Below, piece after piece: positions 21,828-33,896 of a DNA stretch of 64,000 nt. Both the position numbers and the translations under genes were made by a program. The notes beneath the pieces are model-generated. The model saw only the letters and a list, made by a program, of their open reading frames with translations, did no database searches and was not told the DNA's origin. The number at the start of each line of letters is the position of its first letter. Positions within the stretch are counted from its first letter, which is position 1. Source of the stretch: Hyphodiscus hymeniophilus (taxonomy: Eukaryota > Ascomycota > Leotiomycetes > Helotiales > Hyphodiscaceae); contig VNKQ01000002.1 in NCBI GenBank assembly GCA_016508695.1, positions 2,108,001 through 2,172,000 of the forward strand, given 5' to 3'.

Positions 21828-23277
21828 GTTTCTTGTTGGAGGCCAGAGGGCGTTATTTCATTACATACGAGTCACACCAAAATGCCAGTCCTATGGCGTT
21901 TAGTGACCCCGCTCTGGGCCCGTCGCTAAGCGATACCTATTCCTTGGGCAAAACCCTTCGAGAAGAGTACCTAGGTATTGGCAACAGATTATGGTCTTGG
22001 TATCATATCGGTACTGGCTCGTGTGGTGGTAAACAGGCGTTACATCTTTTGTCGTCACCTTAAATTTAAATTTCAAGAATGTTTCAAGGTCTACTTATCT
22101 ATCTATATCTTTTGTCTGGCGGAAGCGATCTTCCGAGTGCTCGTTCGCCAAGAATGGAACATCAAACCCGGGGTCCGTGCTTGTCCAAAGGAAGGTTCCA
22201 TATTTTATGAAAGTCTCTTAAGAGTATAAGGAATTAAGATTTAAGGTCTTATTGTGCTTCATGTAGGAAAAGTACTCTGTCCTGAGATATAATATAGCAC
22301 ATTTAGGTAGAAATCACCGATTTAGTGTTAAAGCTCGGGCGTAGGACTCTGGGAGCTTTTCTGCACCAATTCTTGATATGTCTACATACCCTCCCCTCCT
22401 AAGTTCCAGGATAAGCTTGAGTCCTTTATTGCAACTCATACAAGCTTGCTGCACATCATTCAATGGAACGATGTTTGGACAGCATCTGGTCAATGTGGAG
22501 TCCAGCCTTGGCATTTCTCTACTCGCATGAGCTACCACCTCAATGTTTCTACAAAAGCCTGGTTATTCAAAGACAGTAAAGAAATAGCATTTACGGAATG
22601 TATCTACTGGCAAGTACCCACGTCGGGCTCTTTATACGAATAAACGAGACCTGACAACATCTTACTTCTTCCTGAGCTGCAAACTGCTGACAACCCAACC
22701 AATAGTCTGCTTAATTGAAGAGGTTCTTGTAATGCACCTATATGCCAGTCTACCAGGTCAAAGAGCAGCGTTCACATGGGATGTTTTCTGCTGGATCCGA
22801 GCAAGTGGCTTGAGAACATGATTTGATGGCTAGAGGCCGTACTGTCAGGAAGGAGATTTGACAGGATGGGATTCATCAGATATGGAAAGAGAAAGAAAGC
22901 CAAATGTAAATCGAATATGCTGCATCCACATAGAGAGTATTGCAATATCGTGCTTCTTTCGAGTAATCCATCTCGACAGTCGCCAGCAGTGAATTCCGAA
23001 GTTCATTTTCTTTCCACCAACACATCCTTTCTAGATTCCGAACAGGCATATTGAGTACGCGAATCTTAAATCGTTTTCCATTTCCTATCAGGTCACATCA
23101 CTCAGCGCCATGTATTCAGGCAGCTTTGCCAAGTAGGGAAGCTATCTCAGAAATGAGAGTCGTTGGACGAATTTGAAAAAAATGTATACTGGGAGATCTA
23201 AAGAAATGAGATCTAGTATGATGCGAGTTCATTAATTCTCACAAGTTTCCTGTACTCTATGCACCCAGCCCAGCCAT
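21828..23277. other. Intergenic, no gene seen
   Basis: About 1.45 kb, fairly AT-rich, with only short overlapping frames and no splice-linked coding pattern. Confidence 0.6.
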
Positions 23278-24420
23278 CTACGGCTTTTTGTACATCGCTG
23301 ATCCAGTCCCAGCCTGTGGCTTGTTAGTCTACGACTTCTTATGCATGACAGTGGCAGCGGCCTGATATGATTAGTTGCAATACATTGAGGTGGAAGCGAT
23401 TCTTACCTGATGGTTTGGGAAGACTAAGGAGTCAGCCAAGACAACGTTTTCCCTTCGTCCAGCAGCGAATACAATGACTTCGGCGATGTCATCCGGAGTC
23501 AAAGGTTCGCATCCACTACAACATGTCAGCGATGCCAGAAGATGATTAAAGGTAGCTTACGCATAGACAGCGTCTGCCTTTGCTTTATCCCCATTAAATC
23601 TCACAACGGAGAATTCCTATGCAATCAGTGAAGGCCCTCTATAAAGCCCGACAAACTCACAGTCTCCACCTGTCCAGGATCAATTTCCATGATCCTTATT
23701 CTTGTAGCAATCAATTCTCTCCTCAAAGAATCGGTAAAGCTTCTAATCGCAGCTTTTGTAGCGCAGTAAATGCTTCCTCCTTGGTATGGTTCCCTTCCTG
23801 CAATACTACCAATATTGATGATGTCTCCGGCGCCTCCATCAGCTCTCTTCTTAAATATTGAGAGGACAGCTTGTGTCATGTTGATGAGACCCGTAACATT
23901 CGTAGCAAACATGACATTTATATCCTCTTCCGCGATTTCAGGTGCCTTCGCGACACCCTTCACCAAACCACTATCCTCACATCAGCACTCATCCCTTCCT
24001 TCAGTAGAAAGACTCACGCATTATTAACCAGAACATCAATATCTCTCCACTCCTCTGGTAGATTTCCCACAAAAGACCTCACTTCTTCAGGGCTGCTGAC
24101 ATCCAATTTGAATGGCAAGACCTTCACTCCCCGCCAACCTCCTTCTCAATCTCCGCTGCAACCTCCTTCAAAGTATCAATTCGTCTCGCGGTAAGGATGA
24201 GTCGCAGGTTTTTGGGAGAAGTACGCGCGAACTCGACGGCAGTGCTTCTGCCAATGCCCGAGGAGGCTCCTGTGATCACAATAGTCTTGCCTTCGAGGCG
24301 TTTAGACATTGCAGAGGAGGCCATGGTTCGGAGGGCTTGGTAGTTGGGTTTAGGATATTGTTTGAGGGCACTAAAAGCTTTGAGTGTACGGGAAAATCTG
24401 CTATGTCGCAGGGGGAGCAT
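23278..24420 (-). CDS. SDR, YMR226C-like NADP-dependent dehydrogenase, with one-base frame break
   Basis: Five exons are read: 24420-24018, 23970-23661, 23616-23561, 23515-23407 and 23313-23278. All introns have GT-AG ends and phases agree. Domains: cofactor motif TGASSGIG, strand end NNAG (split by intron 1), catalytic YCATK, then DPGQVET and a C-terminal VFPNHQAG segment. These mark the SDR subgroup of yeast YMR226C, which reduces 3-hydroxy acids such as serine with NADP. The first 30 residues are Arg-rich and could target mitochondria. Other starts are MASSAM (24324) and MSKRL (24309). Between EKEVGG and VKVLPFKLDVS one G is missing in a G run at about 24126-24129, so the frame as given hits a stop. 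It is either a real mutation or an indel in the sequence. Confidence 0.88.
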
Positions 24421-25607
24421 GTGTAGTTGCTTTGTATGAAGAGTGGGATGCAGTGACTTGAAAAGACGATGTATCGAGCTGTTAACCCCACATTCCCGAT
24501 AAGCGGAGTCGCGTCAAAGTTTTGCCGCTTGACGGCACATTATTCCGGGGTCCAGTCCTTTTCTGTGATTGATGTCTTTCCTTCTTCTCAATGTCCTAGC
24601 AGATTTGATGTTATGTTGGATCAGAGAGGCTAATATCAGTCAATGACTGCTTCTTGATCTTGATACAGACTCATGATTTCATTAGCGGTAAGCTATCGTA
24701 CTCCCTATTCCAAAGCTTGAACAAGTGTATACAGCTTTGAGGATTGTGTTTTGTAAGCCAGTATGGTTTCGAGACGCTCTAACACCCTCAACACTCTTAT
24801 GAATATGGTGTTCATCGTCTAAGAATTACATATCACGTGCTAATACCGACACTTCTACATGGACATTGTCCAGGTATTGAGTAACGAGCACTCCCAAGCT
24901 TCTAGGAAGTCCTGTGCTTCTTTTTCTTCCAAGCGAAGAATTTCTTGGATGAGACTGAAGGACTCCGATGTGCGTGAAACTCAAGCTATTAAAGCCATTC
25001 GTGGGATATCTGTCAGTATCTATGTATTCTGCACAAGTTCCATCGTCATCCTACGATCAGCTTTGTAGGAACTCTGGCATGGGTTTTGTTAATAAGCTAT
25101 ATCATCACCCGCTGGTTGAAGTTTCTAGCAAGGTATTAGACAGCTCAGTTGCTTTTCAAGACGGCAAGAGGAGCCATTTCTCAAGGCGCGCTTTTGATTG
25201 TTGATGTTATCCGAGTAGCCAAGACGCCTTGTCTCGGCATATATTACGTCTTCTTTGACCTATGCAATCTGTTACTTCTATATGTCGATTCATTATCAAG
25301 CCAAGAGAAGCAGCCGTGTATTCTGTCCACTTGATCAAGAAAACCGTTCTTAGAATAGCATTCCCGTAATGTTCTGTGTATAAAGAAAGCATGAATGGGT
25401 TCAAACCCCTTTGAATGATTTTCAATTTCCCTTTGACGGATATCAAATTTACGCATTTGGCTAAAAGCTTGAATAAAGGGCCCATATACTCCCTTGAACT
25501 TGCAACTGCGCGCTCAACATCCACTACAATTCATGATTTTTAGTTTTGGGGACAAAGCACCGTTACAAAACAAATTTTAGGAGCGAAGCAATCGCGTATT
25601 CTCAATC
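24421..25607. other. Intergenic between SDR and zinc-cluster gene
   Basis: No supported gene. A minus frame of 105 codons (25207-25524) reads like protein in places (FKLLAKCVNLISVKGKLKII) but has no recognisable domain, and its first codon choice is unclear. Confidence 0.45.
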
Positions 25608-28600
25608 ATGGCCACGCCTCCCGGCGGCTGGGGCCGAGAGATGCTATCAGGTGAGCCTGACGAGGACTTTGAGTCCGAGTCTAAGTCTGGCTCTATATCA
25701 GGCAGTGACTTTAATTCAGACGAAGACAATCAACCAGAACGAAGGGATCCTCGAAGTGTTAGTGGGCCACCTTCTGGGGAAGCTCGAGGTGCGCTACTTG
25801 GACCAGGCGTCACACGAAATGCCCCTGTACGTGACCAGAGATTCTTCGTCTTTCTATATACACTTTGCTTCGAAGCCTTTGGTACCTTTCTTATTGGATA
25901 CTGATGGACAGTAGGGTCGAGTCTTGTATCGGGGTGACCTTAACGCCTATGGACGGGCATGGCTCCAACGAAACTGTCTCTCCTTTGATCCAATTGACGA
26001 TAACTGGTTCTATCTCAGTGCCGTAGACAGCGACTTATATGGAAATCATGTGGCCATTAAAAACCAAGCTTTTCCAGAAGTGGATAGTCCCTTGCCATTC
26101 ATAGACAGTTCAGGTGCAGCACCATATCGACCAGAGCTATTAAGTCAACAACAGCGAGACCAAGCCTTCGTGCTGGAGAGACTGCGGGCTGAAAACTTAC
26201 AGCGACCTCGACAGCAGTTAGCCACGGGGCCAGGCCTTACACGCAATCTCCCTGTAAGTGGATTTTAATTTACCTCTCTCTGCCATCCCCTCTTTTGAAG
26301 AGTCTCAGTCAGGCTTTGCGCTGATATCTGACAGATGCCAGGTCTGTGGACTGGACCTCTCAGTCCGGATATTGAGACCTGGCTTCGCACGAATTCTACT
26401 TCCCGTGATCCAATAGATAATAATAGGTTCTATCTGAGTATGGAGGAAAGCATAATAATACAAGGCTTAGGAGCAGGAGACCCACAATACTTTGCTCTAG
26501 GACAGATTCGACCTGGACAGCAGCAGAACCAGCCGAACCAGCCAGAAGAGTTTCAACGCCTGGTCCAAGATCCACGGCAGCGCCCACAGTCAAATATAGC
26601 CCAAGGACAGCCATCCGCTACTGAAAGCAGTAGAGCACTGGCCGAGAGGTTAGCGCGAGCCCGATTATTAACCCAGCAGAGACAGGCTGTCCTATTTTCA
26701 CCCCCACAGAGACAGGCTGAGGAGATTGATAGCGATCGAACCACGAACAAAAATGCCTTTGGACAGCAATCCGCTGCTGAAATAAGGAGTGCGGTAGCCG
26801 AGAGCTTAGAGCGAGCCCGACTTTCAACACCTCAGACACATGCTGAGGAAGATAATGGTTATCGGTTTACGAGCGAAAATGCCTCTGGACAGCTGCCCGA
26901 TCAAGGAAATAGGGCCCAGTCAGAGGCTCAACAGCAGCGACCTGAATTTGCGTTGCCTGGCCAAGCAGTAAGTATCAGTCCAATTTTCATTCGCTCGTTC
27001 TCGGGGAGTTTCGTTAAGTTCCCATGAATAAAGACAACTTCTCGAGCGACCAGAGCTTTCTGTCTTATTTACATGCTTGACTGACCTTCAAACTCAAGGG
27101 AGCAGGATTGTGGCACGAAACCAATGGCTCCAGCACAACACCACGCAGAGATTATGCCGTACGCTATGCCTCGTTCCAGCCAACTCCCGATGGAGGATTT
27201 TTCCTTAGCGGCCAAGACTCAAACGACTTTTACAAGCACATTATAGCCAACCCTAGTACTTTCCCATTCGGTCCAGCACCAGTGGTTTTCACCTCATTGC
27301 CTGGCCAATTGGGAAATCTGGCCATGCGATTCAATGCCCTACTCAGAGCTCACAATATCAATGCCCGAGATCTAGGATCATACGGTGGACCCGGAATCCA
27401 TGGAAGTCCGCAACAGTTCCAATATGCCATAGAAAATGGATTTGACCCGCAAAACTACGCCCGCCTAGCTAACGGGCCAACTGGTATACCTTCAGACCAG
27501 CTGAGATTTGAAAGTACGGTAAATAGACAGCATCCATCGCAGGGTCCTGGTCTTCAGCAGCCTGGTCTTCAGCAGCCTGGACCTGCCAGCGGTCCCACAA
27601 TGCCTAGTGTTGTTGGTAGCGGTCCAAATGGCGAGGAGGTATTCAACGTACCCAACGAAAATGGAGATGTTTCAAATGCAAGGGAATGGACGGGCAAAGG
27701 TCCTGAAGCTGTAAGAACGATTGGATCATACAGATTCATACTTTCATATCTCAATCACTCCGCCGAGCCCCTCCCATCATCTACTTGATTTCCGCACGAA
27801 GTTCTCCTTCATTCGACAAGTATCTCCATGGAAGGTCTATTTAAGGAGGTTACTGACCTTAAAATTCTAGTGGCAACTTTATCGACGAAACTACCCAAGA
27901 AATGAGGCGATCCGCTGCTTACGCTGCAAGAAATTCAACCGGAAATGTTCGTACGGAGAAAAACCATTCCCCTGTGATGAGTGCGTCGCACGCAACAAAC
28001 TGTGTATACGGCAATTTTGGGACTATGAAACACTAACGTATAAAAATGACCCGTTATTTGAAAACCCGTATCCTTGGGCGCCACGGATAAGTAGGCCTCG
28101 CATGGGTTTGAACTTTCGCCCAGCGCAGCCGCCTCCTCCGACCACAGTTCCATTCGTCCCTTGCACCAGATGCGCGTCAATGAATCCCCCCCTCACCTGC
28201 GAGGTGGGAAGACCTTGCCAGGCTTGCACCCGTGATGGAGCTTTCTGCATGGGTGCAGATCAAAACACACCCCAAGCAGCCGCACCACGACTATTGCCCC
28301 CAACGGTTGTTCAGGACCCTCGTTGTGACAGATGCCAGACGCACAGCCTAGTATGCGACTATGGCCGCCCATGCCAGCCGTGCCTGGCCGCTGACGTTCT
28401 TGCATGTACGGATAACATTCGCCATGGTCAGCCTTTTCAAGAGAATCTGCCAGACACTGGAAGGGGGCCTGGAGGCGACGTGGATGTGTTTGAAGCTGAT
28501 GATTTATTCAACATGGATGACGACTTCAATTTCAATGTGGGTGGTGGCCCTACCATGGACGACGACCTACGAGCGACATTGGAAATGCCCTCAGATCCAG

Positions 28601-29625
28601 TTCCAGCTCAAAGTATCGCCGAGTCGATCATTGCCGGAGCTCAGCCGTCCATTCCTCCAATGCTACCCAGGTATCAAACGGCGCCACGCAGACTACCCTC
28701 TCCCAAAATGTCTGTATCTTCTATTCCACTCACACTTCCTAGCCGTCCTGCGCCAGGCACGAACACGACAAAACGACCTTCTCCAGATGATGAAGATGAT
28801 GATGCAATTGAACGTAGACCGCAGAAGAAAACCAGAGGGGCCTCGGGCAGAACAAGAGGGAGGATAGCAGGGACAACAGCGTCAAGAGTAACTAAGACTG
28901 CCGCCAGGGCTAATACTCGGAGGCAAACAAATCTATATGACCCCCCAAGTGGCAGCATGCAAGATCCCCGGGACCCACCGGAATTTGACGATGATCCTAT
29001 GGATTTAGACAACTCACCAGCACCTCCTGCACAGCAGGACCGCTTCCAACCATTAGACTGGAAAATTGACGGTGTGCCTGCGAGACCTTCTCGTACGCAT
29101 TATAGAACTGGGGTACCCAATAACAACTCAAAACCATGTGTTCAGAACTTGCACGACTGGGCCCAGCCAGGTGAATATGTCGAGTATCCAATCTGTGGCA
29201 AGGTGCCGACCAAAGGCTGCGATTGGTTAACTGACAACGCAGGGTGGACCGACCAGAGCTGCCATAACACTCAGGAAACTGCCGTGAAGGATGAGGAACG
29301 ACGCGCGATCCATCAGTCGAAGATCTTCGTCTGCGGGAGATGTGAACATGATATGGCGCAGAATCGTGGAGCAAGTGACCAGTCTGCGCAGGTTTGTGAG
29401 TGCGCTTGGGGAATGACTCGAACCTGGCTTTGTAACTGGCACCGAAAAATAGCACGCACAGAGTTCGTGAAACGCATTGGTCCGAAAATGCAAGAATGGA
29501 TGAACAGAGAGGATAGTGATCCAATGTGCCCGATATGCAAGACCGAATATCCGAGGGAAGGAAACGCCTGGATTTGCTGCTCATGCAATTCAAAGGTCTT
29601 CAGAGACCCTATGGTTGCAGACTAG
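25608..29625 (+). CDS. Large protein with repeated exon modules and three Zn2Cys6-like clusters
   Basis: Five exons, 25608-25826, 25915-26253, 26335-26967, 27099-27710 and 27871-29625, give 1185 residues. All four introns are phase 0 with good GT-AG ends. Exons 2 and 3 start with the same module (YRGDL...WLQRN...DPIDDNWFYLS and WTGPL...WLRTN...DPIDNNRFYLS), and exon 4 starts with a divergent copy. Exons 1 and 2 end alike (GPGVTRNAP, GPGLTRNLP). Exon 5 holds three Cys6 clusters: Cys 617-620-627-636-639-646, 699-702-711-717-720-727 and 753-756-763-769-772-780, each CxxC...C...CxxC...C as in fungal Gal4-type DNA-binding domains. An acidic region, a basic KRSRT-like stretch (PQKKTRG, RTRGR), and another Cys-rich block (CGRCEHD, MCPICKTEYP, CCSC) follow. 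A nuclear DNA-binding role is plausible. Having three clusters is unusual. Confidence 0.82.
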
Positions 29626-30213
29626 GAGGAGGATAAGTTTGAAAGGCAGAATTGTAGTTACGGCATAAAGGCTATTATTTAGCAAGGGGTTTGAAATGGA
29701 GAAGTTATTCTATGCTCAATTCATGCTTCGACCGCTTAGTATTGAATCAAATTTGAATTTTAGAAGTCTTTATTGCCTCAGACTTTGCAATGACAAATGA
29801 CTCCTAAGGGATTCATGTCTAGGAAGACGCCAATCAGCTATGAAGCTGCAAGTGACTTGACTCCCACTTCCTCGTCATACTTGATCGAAGTTGGACTATT
29901 CAAGCCGGCTCAAGCAGGCGGTTCATGGCCAAATGCTGTGCCCGAGGTCTAAATTCTGTACTCATAATTGATGCTCAGTACGAAGGGAAATCATCGACTT
30001 GATGATCTTGCATTCCGAACTTCTCCAAATCTCATGGCGTGAAGTACATAGTGAGACATGAGGTTTAAGATGCACATGGTTGAAATTTGACGTCTCGACG
30101 CCAGCCCACTTGCTCCGCAGCCGGCCTCAGCCTCATGAGGTAACAAACGACCCCACCCTGTATCACCCCTCCACTTCCTCTTCCTTACCACTTCTCTTCC
30201 ACATCAGTCCTTC
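29626..30213. other. Intergenic
   Basis: No coding signal. It holds the 3' flank of the zinc-cluster gene and the promoter of the MoCF-type gene. Confidence 0.6.
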
Positions 30214-31465
30214 ATGTTTTCACGACTCTCACAACTCGCACGACATTATTCCCGTCCTTTACCCAATTACGCACACAATTCGGCAGCAAACTTCGCAAAC
30301 AGAGTCATGACATCATCTACTGCTGATGAGCGGAACAGCAGGACGATACATACGGCAGCATGTCTGATTATTGGTGATGAGGTTCTAGGTGGGAAGGTAT
30401 GTTTTAATGGTATTCAATGATGATGAATTGTACTAATTGTGGCGCGGTAGACGGTGGATGTAAGCTTTCTGTATGGGTGGGCGGGAAAGTGCTGATGGAC
30501 TGTAGACAAATTCCGCGTATATGGCAAAGTTTTGCTTCGGTCTAGGAATGGTATGAATCAATTGCAGCTGGTTAGATACTTGCTGATATGGGTGCAGGCT
30601 ATGAAGCGGGTGGAGGTCATCGCAGACGATGAGGCAGAAATTGTAGAAGCTGTTCAGCGTATGAGCAACAACTACGATTTCGTAGTTACAAGTGGAGGCA
30701 TTGGACCGACGTAATCTGCTCACCAGAATGCATGCACAAGCTCTAATATGTCTATACACAGTCACGACGACATCACCTACCAATCAATAGCGAAAGCCTT
30801 CGACCTCAAGCTCACCCTCCACCAGGAAGCCTACGACCGCATGAAGAAATTATCCAAACCCCACCCGAACCAGCCGAATTTCTCCTGGGACGAAGACTCA
30901 CCTGCTCGCAAAGCCAAGCTCCGCATGATCGAACTCCCCACCGACCCATCAAGAGATATGCAGAAACAAGTTATATTCCCACAAGAAGATCTGTGGGTGC
31001 CAGTTGCGTGTGTCAATGGTAATGTGCATATCCTGCCTGGTGTGCCTAGGCTCTTTGAGAAGTTGCTGGATGGATTAAAGCCTTTGTTGCTGCCACGATT
31101 AACAGATCCCGAGGGCAAAGGCATACACAGGATCTTGGTTTCTACACCTCTGCCTGAGAGCGCTGTCGCTCCATACCTGACGGAATTGGCGGGAAGGGTG
31201 GAACCAAAGGGTGTTAAGGTAGGCAGTTATCCACGGTGGGGGAAAAAGCACAATACTGTCACCTTAGTTGGAAGGTAAGTTATGACACCACCGTTGATGT
31301 CTCTTTTACTGATAGATCTACAGAGATCGAGAGTATCTGGAGACTTTGGTGGCGGAGGTGGAGAAGAATGTAGAGGGCAAGAGGGTGAAGGTTGAAGGCG
31401 AAGATGACGGCGAAGAGGTACAACAGTACGGCCCCTCATTCTACCTTCCCGAAACAGGTCTCTAA
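30214..31465 (+). CDS. CinA/MoCF-type molybdopterin-binding-domain protein, probably mitochondrial
   Basis: Six exons, 30214-30396, 30451-30459, 30506-30550, 30598-30710, 30762-31274 and 31324-31465, join to 334 residues. Exon 2 is only 9 nt and encodes Thr-Val-Asp. It restores the family motif IGDEVLGGK-TVD-TNSAYMA. Further motifs are VIADDEAEI, VTSGGIGPT-HDD (the substrate-binding loop of MoaB/MogA/CinA folds) and LPGVPRLFEKLL. Bacterial relatives bind molybdopterin or act as NMN amidohydrolase or ADP-ribose pyrophosphatase. The fungal member's role is not settled. The first 31 residues are Arg-rich without acids, a likely mitochondrial presequence, and a second Met lies at 30307. The stop follows YGPSFYLPETGL. 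Confidence 0.88.
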
Positions 31466-33045
31466 CATATTTCAGATCATAATGCATGTCTGGCTCGGAG
31501 TTGCCGGTTGTCACACTTTATCGAAAGCTTCTGAGATGTCTTCACGTTGCAACCCTTGTCTCTCTCGCACACCGCTTTTAGTAGGCAAGCAAGTCAAGAT
31601 AAACAGGGGCACAGATTTTGAGCACCATGTTGATCATATACAGTAGAGATGCAATCAAATGCAAACGTGCCACACAGATCAAGTTCCAACTAATGATTGT
31701 CGGAAATTAACTATTCTAGAACACGAAGATGAGGTTGGACTAATGGGTACCAGATCTTTCGGCTGTCAAATAGTGGGTGTCCGGGTCCGCTGTGGGGTGG
31801 GATGAAATTGATGGATGGGGATATCGTAGCCGGGTTGGAGTCATGGTCAAGGGAGCTGATCTGCAACGCAGCATTGATGAAGTAAAGAAAGCGTGCCATC
31901 GCGTTCTTTCCTCCACCTTTTAATCTCAACATGAACGATATTGTGGCGTCATCTCCTGGTGACTTGTCCATCAGCCATGATTTTGTTTTCGAGTTGTTGA
32001 CTAGCCCAGTGCTGGTGGGGTATTCTGTAGAAACGGACATTGGAGGAACTTCGTGAGATAAAGAAGGGGTTTTAAAGGTCAGCGGCACTGGCAGGTACAA
32101 TCCTCCTCCTCGGATTCCGTGAGGGTCTGGAAGGTGCCAAAATCAGGGATCATCGCCACTACGATAGATAGGAATGCTGCTTGTCTACGAATCTGGTGTG
32201 GATGACATGAGAAAATAGGGGAGGCGAGACAGCCTTGCAATCGCCGTGAGGTTCCCCATCATGGTCCCAGCAAGACGGCTATGACGGCCGTTGCCTCGTT
32301 TCGCGGCTTGAGATTGTAAGAGGGAAGGAAGGAACGGCCTTGTTTTGCATTCCTAAGAACTCCCTTTGAATGGTCTGCAAGTCTAAACTGTCCATGCTTC
32401 CTAATTCTACTGTAAGCCTCCATCCTCATCGTGCGGCACTTGGATAGCTGTGAGTGGTGAGATATCTGTCGCCCGCCCCAAACAAATCACACCAGAAACA
32501 TCGTAGAAGCATCGCGCATGCATAGAAACTTATTCCTTGCACAGTCTCAATCACACCCTTACCACCACATGAAGCTGTGATTCGCATGCTTTCCCACCAC
32601 TACCCACAAAATCTAAAGCAAAAAGGTCTGGAGGCTAGATACAGGGGTTTTGCCTTTGGCGCTGCTGTATGTAAAACGGAACGGCCAACCACCAGGTCAG
32701 ATCGAAAGATAGCGCACGAACCTCCTCCTGCTTTGTCCTCTCTTGCCGACATAACGTTCTGCGAACATTCAACTACCACCACGAATTACTCTTCCATCAT
32801 CAATCGTTGTCGTGGAACCGCACAATTGATTGTCCTCCGTACACAGCTAGTCTGTCTGTTGAAAGCGACGTCTTCATTGACCGCCTTTGTCAAAGCTTCA
32901 CCGACCGTCAAATCAACCTACCCCTACATTAAAAAGTGCGGAGTCAGCCAGAACGGAAACAAGAGATCCTTTGTTTCGACCGACCACCCTCCTGGTCCCC
33001 GTCCATCAATGAGATCCGAATAACGTCTACAATTCGATATTCACG
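31466..33045. other. Intergenic; possible minus-strand frame and Ras leader
   Basis: A minus frame at 31711-32130 is open for about 139 codons (for example RGGGLYLPVPLTFK, SPGDDATISFMLRLKGGG) but begins without a clear ATG and matches nothing I know. The right part is the Ras promoter and 5' leader. A 148-codon plus frame (32577-33023) ends 22 nt before the Ras start and may be leader sequence. Confidence 0.4.
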
Positions 33046-33896
33046 ATGGCATCAAAGGTGAGGACTCGGAGCTTTTGGGTCGCGGAGCTCAAATTGACCT
33101 TTCATGCAGTTCCTGAGAGAATACAAGCTCGTCGTAGTGGGCGGTGGTGGAGTCGGAAAGTCGTGCTTGACAATCCAGTTGATACAAAGCCATTTCGTCG
33201 ATGAATATGATCCCACAATTGAAGGTACATCTTCCTCCTTGATCCATGGTCTGCTTATCCATACGAGCTAAGAATCAATCAGACTCCTACCGCAAGCAAT
33301 GCGTGATCGACGAAGAAGTTGCGCTGCTAGATGTACTCGATACGGCTGGCCAGGAAGAATACTCTGCGATGCGCGAGCAATATATGCGGACTGGTGAAGG
33401 CTTCTTGCTGGTGTATAGCATTACGAGTAGACAAAGCTTCGAGGAGATTATGACGTTCCAGCAACAGATTTTGAGGGTTAAGGATAAGGATTATTTCCCC
33501 ATTATTGTTGTGGGCAATAAGTGTGATCTGGAGGGCGAGAGACAGGTTTCTAAGCAAGGTAAGTCTTACATCCTCGGTGAAATTGCCCTGCTCGACGACT
33601 TTTATAAGCTTAGCAAGCTCGGTCTATTCAACTGTAACTTGACTGACCACCGAACAGAGGGAGAGGCGCTTGCCCGCTCATTCGGCTGCAAATTTATCGA
33701 AACATCCGCGAAATCACGCATTAACGTCGATAACGCATTTTACGACATTGTTCGCGAGATCAGACGCTACAACAAGGAGATGGCAGGTTACACAGCTGGT
33801 GGTGCCAGTGGTGCAGGAAATGGCGGACCGCAGAACAAATTAGAGGTTGGTGAGGGCGAGAAAGATCGGGGATGCTGCAAATGCATAGTTATGTGA
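33046..33896 (+). CDS. ras1: Ras GTPase
   Basis: Four exons, 33046-33057, 33110-33224, 33283-33558 and 33658-33896, give 213 residues. The first coding exon is 12 nt (Met-Ala-Ser-Lys), as in other fungal ras genes. Domains: P-loop GGGGVGKS (15-22), effector loop YDPTIED, switch II DTAGQEEY with Gln66 equal to human Gln61, NKCD guanine motif, and ETSAK. The C-terminus ends in CCKCIVM, a CaaX box for farnesylation, with neighbouring Cys for palmitoylation. It acts at the plasma membrane and endomembranes in cAMP/PKA and MAPK signalling, controlling growth and polarity. All introns are GT-AG with agreeing phases. No activating substitution is seen at the usual positions (the extra Gly at human position 13 equivalents is the normal fungal form). 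Confidence 0.97.

Noticed and set aside
21803..22063. Plus-strand frame over the tRNA
   Set aside because: It starts inside the tRNA gene and has no coding character.
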